From assembly GCA_002309275.1 (NCBI GenBank), contig DBXL01000094.1, forward strand, positions 1 to 5,209: DNA of 5,209 nucleotides, in the 5' to 3' direction. Shown here piece by piece: positions 1 through 4,522 of the stretch. This DNA is from Ruminococcaceae bacterium UBA1213. Its GTDB lineage: Bacteria; Bacillota; Clostridia; Oscillospirales; Acutalibacteraceae. Made by a program: the position numbers and the translations under genes. The notes below the pieces were generated by a model. The model was given only the letters and a program-made list of their open reading frames with translations, was not told the DNA's origin and did not search any database. How positions within the stretch are numbered: position 1 is the stretch's first letter; each line of letters opens with the position of its first letter.

Positions 1-1
1 T

Positions 2-100
2 ATTCGTAAAAACAATGCTTTTCTTTTGGTAAAGCTGTATGAGATATTGGGAATCAAACCCGAACTTTCGGAGGAAGAAGTCAGGGCTTCTGCTGTCTGA
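2..100 (+). CDS. C-terminal end of an unrecognised protein (5' truncated)
   Basis: An open frame enters from the left edge and runs 32 codons to a TGA at 98-100. The peptide reads like a real protein end: a hydrophobic/charged helix (AFLLVKLYEILGI) followed by an acidic segment (PELSEEEV). No start codon lies inside the window, and I do not recognise the family from so short a tail. Its last 20 bases overlap the 3' end of the convergent XRE regulator gene. The overlap and short length leave open that this is a chance open frame. No terminator hairpin is visible at the junction. Confidence 0.42.
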   Translation: MRKNNAFLLVKLYEILGIKPELSEEEVRASAV

Positions 101-437
101 GATGGATTATTTTTTCAACGATTTCGGCGACTTCAACGGCTTCCTGTTCGGAAAGGTCAAGCATGGCATTTTTGATGCGGTCAAGGGCTTGTGTATTGGT
201 GGGTTTTATTTCGCCGGAAATGTCAAGCAATTCCGACAAAGGCACTTTCAAGCCCTGTGAGATTTTGAAAAGGGTGTCAACTGTTGGACAGCGTTCACCA
301 CGTTCCACTCTGCCGAAATAGGCTGGATGTATTTCAGCGGCAAGTGCAAGGGTTTCCTGACTCATATTTCTTTGTGTTCTGAAACGCTGTATTCTTTTTC
401 CGATAAGCTTGGAAATATCTTCACGCCTGATGTCCAT
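81..437 (-). CDS. XRE-family helix-turn-helix transcriptional regulator
   Basis: A cytoplasmic DNA-binding regulator of 118 residues, a usual size for small XRE (Cro/CI-like) proteins. The HTH domain covers about residues 11-71: LIGKRIQRFRTQRNMSQETLA starts the domain (20-residue core), the turn and recognition helix lie near residues 26-45 (MSQETLALAAEIH, then YFGRVERGER), and the closing segment is TLFKISQGLKVPLSELL. The remaining tail (about 72-118) is helical and charged, plausibly for dimerisation. I chose the ATG at 437 because AAGGA lies ten bases upstream. A longer reading to a TTG at 467 adds ten residues but has no visible ribosome binding site. No sensor domain is seen. The gene is divergent from the zinc-ribbon/GTPase operon across the inserted IS, so it may control that operon; this is inference from position. 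Confidence 0.9.
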   Translation of the reverse strand: MDIRREDISKLIGKRIQRFRTQRNMSQETLALAAEIHPAYFGRVERGERCPTVDTLFKISQGLKVPLSELLDISGEIKPTNTQALDRIKNAMLDLSEQEAVEVAEIVEKIIHLRQQKP

Positions 438-471
438 AACAGCAAAATCCTTTCTTGGTGTATTCAATATT

Positions 472-500
472 ATTTAAAAGGTTTTTGCAGTTTATTACAA
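472..500 (-). promoter_or_regulatory. Candidate promoter of the XRE regulator
   Basis: On the minus strand, TTGTAA (495-500, 4/6 match to the -35 consensus) is followed after 17 bases by TTAAAT (472-477, 4/6 match to -10), 34 bases before the chosen ATG. Both boxes are imperfect and the region is AT-rich, so chance matches are possible. The -35 box sits five bases from the left arm of the split palindrome. Confidence 0.35.
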
Positions 501-505
501 CGACT

Positions 506-516
506 TATAGAGCATA
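506..516. repeat. Left arm of a palindrome split by the IS (candidate operator half)
   Basis: TATAGAGCATA here is the exact reverse complement of TATGCTCTATA at 1762-1772. Removing the IS and one target copy leaves the arms separated only by AACAA, a perfect 11-bp inverted repeat. It has no T tract and low GC, which suits a protein-binding operator better than a terminator. It would have sat between the -35 boxes of the divergent XRE and operon promoters. Confidence 0.7.
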
Positions 517-525
517 AACAATATG
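516..525. repeat. Left target-site duplication of the ISAs1-family element
   Basis: AAACAATATG abuts the outer CAGGG end of the left inverted repeat and is repeated exactly at 1756-1765 beside the right end. A duplication of 8-10 bp is what ISAs1-family elements are known to make. Exact identity means this copy arrived by transposition and the flanks have not diverged. Confidence 0.93.
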
Positions 526-557
526 CAGGGTTTTTGAATGAGTAAACAAATTATGAA
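526..557 (+). repeat. IRL, left terminal inverted repeat of the IS
   Basis: 32 bases starting CAGGGTTTTTGAATGAG match the reverse complement of 1724-1755 except at one base (T here at 551, C in the other end). The match stops at 557, where the inferred transposase promoter begins. Confidence 0.94.
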
Positions 558-585
558 TGACAAATAAGGAAAGATATGCTAAACT
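557..585 (+). promoter_or_regulatory. Candidate transposase promoter
   Basis: ATGACA (557-562, 5/6 to the -35 consensus), a 17-base spacer, then TAAACT (580-585, 4/6 to -10) preceded by TGC, an extended -10 element. It lies just inside IRL, where IS promoters commonly sit. A ribosome binding site AGAGGTG (591-597) ends eight bases before the transposase ATG. Confidence 0.45.
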
Positions 586-605
586 AAAATAGAGGTGAGC
601 ATATC

Positions 606-1730
606 ATGAAAAAATTAAGTTTAATGGAAGCATTGTCAGGTATAGAGGATACAAGAAGAAGCCGAAGTGTAATGTATCCGTTGCATGAAGTATTGATAAT
701 AATGCTGCTTGCAGTAATATGCGGAGCAACATCATATGCTAAAGTAGAAATGTTTGGAAAAAGCAAGCAGGAATGGCTGCAAACGTTTTTGGAATTGGAA
801 AACGGGATTCCCGATGCCTGTACATTTCGTAATGTGATAAAGGAAATAGATACCAAAAAACTGCATGAGATTTTCTGTGAATGGATGAAAAGCGTTGTAA
901 AAGAGGTATATGGAGTTGTAGCGATAGACGGGAAACAGGCTCGCAGAACAAAAGATGCCAAAAAGAAACCACTTCATGTGGTAAGTGCATTTTCAGCCGA
1001 ATACGGCCTTGTAATAGGTCAGCTTGCCTGTGAAGAAAAAAGCAATGAAATAACAGCTATTCCCAAACTTCTTGAAATGCTGGAGATAAAGGGATGTATT
1101 GTGACGATTGACGCAATGGGTACACAAACTGAAATTGCCAAGTCGGTAAGAGATAAAGAAGCAGATTATATTCTTGCACTGAAAGAAAACCAAAAAACAT
1201 TGTATAACGATGTAAAATTGTATTTGGATGATGTACGTCAGGAGAAAAAACTATTGGAATCCGAAAATTATTATAAAACCGTTGAAAAAGGTCACGGAAG
1301 AATAGAAACAAGGGAATGCATCATCTCCGAAGAAATCAACTGGCTTCATAATAAATCAGCGTGGAAAGACCTGCATGGAATTGGCGTAATTTATTGTACA
1401 ATTGAGAAAAACGGTGTCGTTTCAAAACAAAGTCATTATTTTATTTACAGTTGTATTGGTTTGAATGCAAAACAAATTATGAAATACAAAAGAAATCACT
1501 GGACTGTAGAAAATAATCTTCATTGGGTTCTTGATATGGCTTTCAGGGAAGATGAAAGCAGAGCCAGAAAGGATAATTCTGCTGAAAATTTCAATGTCAT
1601 CAGACAAATTGCTTTGAATATCTTAAAAAGCGAAAAAACTTTCAAAGGTGGTATCACTGACAAGCAATTCAAGTGTTTGCTGAATTCCTCCTATCTTGAT
1701 TTGATACTGGCTAATTGGATTTGTTCATAG
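606..1730 (+). CDS. ISAs1-family DDE transposase
   Basis: A 374-residue transposase that cuts and joins the ends of its own element, acting on DNA in the cytoplasm. The N-terminal region (about 1-95) has the family's opening, with EALSGIEDTRR and PLHEVLIIMLLAVICGA. The RNase H-like catalytic core carries the DDE triad: D108 in VAIDGKQ, D169 in VTIDAMGTQ, and E302 in WTVENNLHWVLDMAFRED. The segment ADYILALKENQ after D169 is also typical of the family. Length is that of a full family member and there is no frameshift or internal stop. The ATG at 606 is supported by AGAGGTG eight bases upstream. The last two codons and TAG stop lie within the right inverted repeat, so the coding end and the transposase-binding end share sequence. 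Confidence 0.96.
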   Translation: MKKLSLMEALSGIEDTRRSRSVMYPLHEVLIIMLLAVICGATSYAKVEMFGKSKQEWLQTFLELENGIPDACTFRNVIKEIDTKKLHEIFCEWMKSVVKEVYGVVAIDGKQARRTKDAKKKPLHVVSAFSAEYGLVIGQLACEEKSNEITAIPKLLEMLEIKGCIVTIDAMGTQTEIAKSVRDKEADYILALKENQKTLYNDVKLYLDDVRQEKKLLESENYYKTVEKGHGRIETRECIISEEINWLHNKSAWKDLHGIGVIYCTIEKNGVVSKQSHYFIYSCIGLNAKQIMKYKRNHWTVENNLHWVLDMAFREDESRARKDNSAENFNVIRQIALNILKSEKTFKGGITDKQFKCLLNSSYLDLILANWICS

Positions 1731-1755
1731 TTTGTTTACTCATTCAAAAACCCTG
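1724..1755 (-). repeat. IRR, right terminal inverted repeat of the IS
   Basis: Reverse complement of the left end over 32 bases with one mismatch, ending CCCTG at 1755. It contains the transposase stop codon (TAG, 1728-1730). Confidence 0.94.
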
Positions 1756-1765
1756 AAACAATATG
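1756..1765. repeat. Right target-site duplication of the ISAs1-family element
   Basis: AAACAATATG, identical to 516-525, directly follows the IRR. Its last four bases also form the first part of the right palindrome arm. Confidence 0.93.
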
Positions 1766-1772
1766 CTCTATA
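1762..1772. repeat. Right arm of the split palindrome (candidate operator half)
   Basis: TATGCTCTATA, exact reverse complement of the arm at 506-516. It ends two bases before the -35 box of the operon promoter, a position where a repressor or activator could act. The partner arm is now about 1.2 kb away. Confidence 0.7.
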
Positions 1773-1774
1773 TA

Positions 1775-1804
1775 TTGACAAAATGATTTAAGATGTGATA
1801 TAAT
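1775..1804 (+). promoter_or_regulatory. Strong promoter of the zinc-ribbon/GTPase operon
   Basis: TTGACA (1775-1780, 6/6), an 18-base spacer, and TATAAT (1799-1804, 6/6) preceded by TGA, which makes an extended -10. Transcription should start near 1811, about 24 bases before the first gene. A promoter this close to consensus should be strong unless repressed, which fits an operator overlapping or abutting the -35 box. It lies outside the IS and was left whole by the insertion. Confidence 0.82.
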
Positions 1805-1812
1805 ATTTGTGA

Positions 1813-1834
1813 AAAAATCAATAAGGTGATTTTT
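1813..1834 (+). promoter_or_regulatory. Inverted repeat in the operon leader with the ribosome binding site at its loop
   Basis: AAAAATCA (1813-1820) and TGATTTTT (1827-1834) are perfect 8-bp complements around a 6-base loop ATAAGG. The Shine-Dalgarno AAGGTG (1823-1828) is in the loop and the first stem bases, and the second arm ends directly at the ATG at 1835. It could fold at the 5' end of the mRNA or be a DNA-binding site. With only one G-C pair the RNA stem would be weak, so a role is uncertain. Confidence 0.4.
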
Positions 1835-1996
1835 ATGTCAATGCAGTCTTTACAGTGTCCGTACTGTGGATGTAAAGCGACTGTTGCTGTGAATGATAAT
1901 ATCAAAATGTCTGTGGTACATAAGACTTGTTCAAAGTGCGGAAAGTCGTTTTCATGGCAGGGTGTCTGCGGTAAAATCGTAATGATTAAAAAATGA
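1835..1996 (+). CDS. Small zinc-ribbon protein
   Basis: A 53-residue protein, first gene of the operon. Two CxxC knuckles, C8-C11 (CPYC) and C32-C35 (CSKC), twenty residues apart, form a typical single zinc-ribbon. Extra cysteines stand at 13 and 45. The second knuckle is followed by aromatic FSW and the protein ends in basic IKK. It has no signal peptide or membrane segment and is essentially only the metal-binding domain, so it may be a small nucleic acid- or protein-binding adaptor; no function is recognised. The ATG at 1835 follows AAGGTG with six bases of spacing; a second ATG two codons later is less well placed. The next gene also starts with a zinc ribbon, which hints at a shared partner. 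Confidence 0.82.
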   Translation: MSMQSLQCPYCGCKATVAVNDNIKMSVVHKTCSKCGKSFSWQGVCGKIVMIKK

Positions 1997-2001
1997 AATT
2001 G

Positions 2002-2034
2002 CTGCATATGTTTTGAAGAAGTATGCAGTTTTTT
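2002..2034 (+). terminator. Weak intrinsic terminator or attenuator between the first two operon genes
   Basis: CTGCATA (2002-2008) pairs perfectly with TATGCAG (2022-2028) across a 13-base loop and is followed at once by six T residues (2029-2034). The stem has only three G-C pairs and a long loop, so partial termination is more likely than a full stop. No new promoter is visible before the next gene, whose AGGAGG begins at 2039. The hairpin could set a high ratio of zinc-ribbon mRNA to downstream mRNA. Confidence 0.5.
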
Positions 2035-2052
2035 GATTAGGAGGAAAGTAGA

Positions 2053-3585
2053 ATGAAATGTAAAGTATGTAGTAGTGAGATTTCAAAAAATATGTATTTC
2101 TGTCCGAAGTGTGGAACGGCAAATTTTGATTTGGAAATTAAAAATACCGAATTACTGAAGTCATATTCCGAAAAGCTGCAGACAATGATTAAGAACATGG
2201 GAAATGCTCATTGTACCAAAATAGCTTGGGATTTGACAGTAGATAAATATGTTGACAAAATCGAACGCCTGAATTTGATACTCAGTCAGCCTGAATTTGC
2301 AAAAAAATCCAGTGAAGGACTTATCAACAGAATAAGTAATTTTGTGGAACGCTGTAAAGAACCGGAATTTCATATTGCGTTTGTAGGTACAATAAAGGCA
2401 GGCAAATCTACTCTGATCAATGCTCTTCTCGGAAGAAATCTTGCTTCTACATCTGTAACGCCTGAAACGGCCGTATTGACTAAATTCAGACATTCGGAAA
2501 ACGATTATGTGAAAGTGGTTTTTTATACACAGGATGAATGGACACAGCTTTGGAATACTATTTCCAATAATGCGGATGTGTTCAAAAAGGAATACAGTGA
2601 TCTTAAGGGTGATGAGGAAAAAAACAAGTGGCTCGGTCATGCGGAAATAAAGACTGATGTAAACAATGAAAATATAGAAGATGAAATAGAACGCTGGACA
2701 TCTTCAAAACACGTTGAACATTATTTTGTCAAGGAAGTCGAGATCGGATTGAAAGATTTTAAAATGCCTTCTCAAGTAGTATTTGTGGATACACCCGGAC
2801 TTGATGATGCTGTCAGATATCGTTCCGATGTGACAAGAAACTATATTGACAGGGCAAATGCAGTATTTGCGTGTGTACGTTCCGATGCGTTGACGGGTGG
2901 TGAACTCAATATTCTTTACAGAGTATTTTCAAACAGCGTTGATAATCCCGAAAAGATATTTATCATCGGAACACAGTGGGACAGTCTGAATGATCCTGAA
3001 AAAGACTGGAAGGAACAGAAAGAAGAGTGGGTAAAATATCTTTCAACGGAAAGCTGTTACCGCAGTGCTGAAACCGCAAGAAGAAATATCGTTCATGTTG
3101 CGGCATATCTTATGAATCTGTGCCGTGATTATATCAAGCTTGATCAGGAAACAAAGAGAAAAATTTTAATGCCGATTGCAATGAAATTTGACTACAATCC
3201 TTGGGATAATAATTTGGAGGAATATCTCGAAACGCTGATGGAAAAATCCAATGTTGATGAAGTATCGAGAAGAATCACTCATGGAATTGTACCGAAATAT
3301 AAAGAATATCTTATGAATGATATCACTTCAAATTATGATGCTCTGAGCAAGGAACTCCGCAGTTTCTTCGAGGAAAATAAAGCCTCCAATGAGGAAGTTT
3401 TGAATACATCAAAGAAAAGTGCAGATGAAATTCGTGCAAAGTATGAGAAATCCAAGAAAGAACTTGATGAGGTAAAGGCTTACCGTGAGCAGCTTGAATT
3501 TGCACTGAATTCTGTAAAAGTCAACACAGATCAGCGAGTGGAAGAACTTTGCAAGGCTCTTGAAAACATGACTCAAAAAGCATAA
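2053..3585 (+). CDS. Dynamin-like GTPase with N-terminal zinc ribbon
   Basis: A 510-residue large GTPase of the bacterial dynamin-like type, a family known to bind and remodel membranes using GTP. Residues 1-21 form a zinc ribbon (C3, C6, C17, C20). A helical stretch (about 25-100) leads into the G domain: P-loop GTIKAGKST at 112-120, switch I TPETAV with candidate magnesium-binding T139, G3 motif DTPG at 246-249, and a G4-like motif TQWD at 307-310, where family members usually have a lysine in place of Q308. After about residue 330 the protein is helical, with a charged coiled-coil-like tail (about 425-510). I see no hydrophobic paddle or transmembrane segment, and the protein is shorter than many bacterial dynamins (often 600 or more). 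AGGAGG (2039-2044) eight bases before the ATG gives a strong start. It is followed after three bases by the acyltransferase gene. Confidence 0.88.
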   Translation: MKCKVCSSEISKNMYFCPKCGTANFDLEIKNTELLKSYSEKLQTMIKNMGNAHCTKIAWDLTVDKYVDKIERLNLILSQPEFAKKSSEGLINRISNFVERCKEPEFHIAFVGTIKAGKSTLINALLGRNLASTSVTPETAVLTKFRHSENDYVKVVFYTQDEWTQLWNTISNNADVFKKEYSDLKGDEEKNKWLGHAEIKTDVNNENIEDEIERWTSSKHVEHYFVKEVEIGLKDFKMPSQVVFVDTPGLDDAVRYRSDVTRNYIDRANAVFACVRSDALTGGELNILYRVFSNSVDNPEKIFIIGTQWDSLNDPEKDWKEQKEEWVKYLSTESCYRSAETARRNIVHVAAYLMNLCRDYIKLDQETKRKILMPIAMKFDYNPWDNNLEEYLETLMEKSNVDEVSRRITHGIVPKYKEYLMNDITSNYDALSKELRSFFEENKASNEEVLNTSKKSADEIRAKYEKSKKELDEVKAYREQLEFALNSVKVNTDQRVEELCKALENMTQKA

Positions 3586-3588
3586 AAG

Positions 3589-4521
3589 ATGGATGGTTTA
3601 TTTGTTACAGCAGGGGAGTTGGCAGAGTATCTGGATTGCAGAGTCATGGGTGACAGACAAAAGAAAATTTATGGAATTGCTCTTATGAATGACAGCAATG
3701 ATGATATGTTGACTTATGTGTCAAAAGATAAAATCGGTTGCATAAACAATATAAAAGCAGGTGTTATTCTTGTAAAAGCGACAATAGGTCTGCCGTTTGA
3801 CAGAACATATATAGTTGCTGTGAGTGAACCGTATGAAATACTTGCGAAAACGATAAATTTCCTTGTTTCAAAAGGTCTGTATTGCGTTGAGAATGATAAC
3901 AAGCCGTTGATTGCGGAAAGTGCAAACATTTCTGACGGAGCTGTTATCGAAAATGGTGCAGTGATAGGTGATAATTGCTTTATCGGTGCAAATACGGTCA
4001 TAGGACAAAATACCGTGATTGAAAGCAATGTTCGTATCGGTTCATGCTGTTCGATAGGAACGGAAAATTTTGAATACTGCAGGAAAAAGCAGGGCTGGTC
4101 AAAAATACCTGTTGTTGGTGGAGTGCATATTTGCAGTAATGTCATTATTGGTGGAAATGTTGTTGTTGAGCGTGGAACTATCGGAACAACTGTGATAGGT
4201 GCCAATACACAGATAGAAAATCTTGTGCAGGTCGGACATGAATGCAAGATTGGCGAAAATTGTCATATTGTAGCGTGTACGGCTTTGGCAGGGTGGTGTG
4301 AGATAGGAAATAATGTCGATATATACGGTCAGTGTGCTGTCAGCAATAATATAAAAATAGGCGATAATGCTGTTTTGCTTGCAAGGGCGGGTGTCGATAA
4401 GAATATCAAAGAAAATACTGTTGTCTGGGGAACACCTGCTCAGGAATACAGAAAAGAAATGCGTTTTCAGGCATTTCTGAGAAAACTGTTTGAAAAAAGT
4501 ATAAAAAAGGATGTGAAGTAA
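3589..4521 (+). CDS. LpxD-like left-handed beta-helix acyltransferase
   Basis: A 310-residue protein with the architecture of UDP-3-O-acylglucosamine N-acyltransferase. Residues 1 to about 100 resemble the LpxD uridine-binding domain (ELAEYLDCRVMGD, then AGVILV). Residues 104-278 are hexapeptide repeats such as GAVIGD and NTVIGQ that build a left-handed beta helix. Next to the core lie NFEYCRKKQGWSKIP, GGVHI, RGTIGTTVIG and NLVQVGH. H217 in VQVGH aligns with the LpxD catalytic base (E. coli H239). The position matching the second conserved histidine (E. coli H276) appears to be N254 in VSNNIKIGD. A basic tail follows VWGTPAQEYRKEM. Members of this fold act as trimers with acyl-ACP or acyl-CoA donors. 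Lipid A is not expected in a Gram-positive host, so the substrate is probably another amino sugar or nucleotide sugar. No strong ribosome binding site precedes the ATG, so coupling to the GTPase stop three bases upstream is likely. Confidence 0.87.
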   Translation: MDGLFVTAGELAEYLDCRVMGDRQKKIYGIALMNDSNDDMLTYVSKDKIGCINNIKAGVILVKATIGLPFDRTYIVAVSEPYEILAKTINFLVSKGLYCVENDNKPLIAESANISDGAVIENGAVIGDNCFIGANTVIGQNTVIESNVRIGSCCSIGTENFEYCRKKQGWSKIPVVGGVHICSNVIIGGNVVVERGTIGTTVIGANTQIENLVQVGHECKIGENCHIVACTALAGWCEIGNNVDIYGQCAVSNNIKIGDNAVLLARAGVDKNIKENTVVWGTPAQEYRKEMRFQAFLRKLFEKSIKKDVK

Positions 4522-4522
4522 A

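Larger units (their letters stand above)
526..1755 (+). mobile_element. Complete ISAs1-family insertion sequence
   Basis: A 1230-bp element bounded by 32-bp terminal inverted repeats beginning CAGGG (31 of 32 matching) and by a 10-bp direct target duplication. It carries a single, apparently intact 374-residue transposase read left to right. Length, one-ORF layout, the CAGGG terminus and duplication length fit the ISAs1 family. Matching ends, exact duplications and an uninterrupted ORF suggest a recent, possibly still active copy. It lies between the XRE gene and the operon. No terminator is visible after the transposase, so read-through into the downstream operon, which has the same direction, is possible. 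Confidence 0.96.

Noticed and set aside
438..467. Longer XRE start at TTG (467)
   Set aside because: No Shine-Dalgarno precedes it, and the AAGGA serving the ATG at 437 lies inside this extension.
39..545. Two plus-strand frames of 73 and 72 codons across the XRE region
   Set aside because: Antisense to a clear XRE domain and without family features; the 39-260 frame has no convincing ribosome binding site.
506..1772. Split palindrome as an intrinsic terminator
   Set aside because: Low GC, no T tract on either side in the rebuilt site, and placed between divergent promoters, so an operator role is more plausible.
2161..2640. 159-codon minus-strand open frame
   Set aside because: Lies wholly antisense to the GTPase gene, has low-complexity hydrophobic/aromatic content typical of shadow frames, and shows no recognisable motif.
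3714..4247. 177-codon minus-strand open frame
   Set aside because: Its I/V/P/T repeats mirror the hexapeptide repeats of the LpxD-like gene on the other strand; it is a by-product of those repeats.
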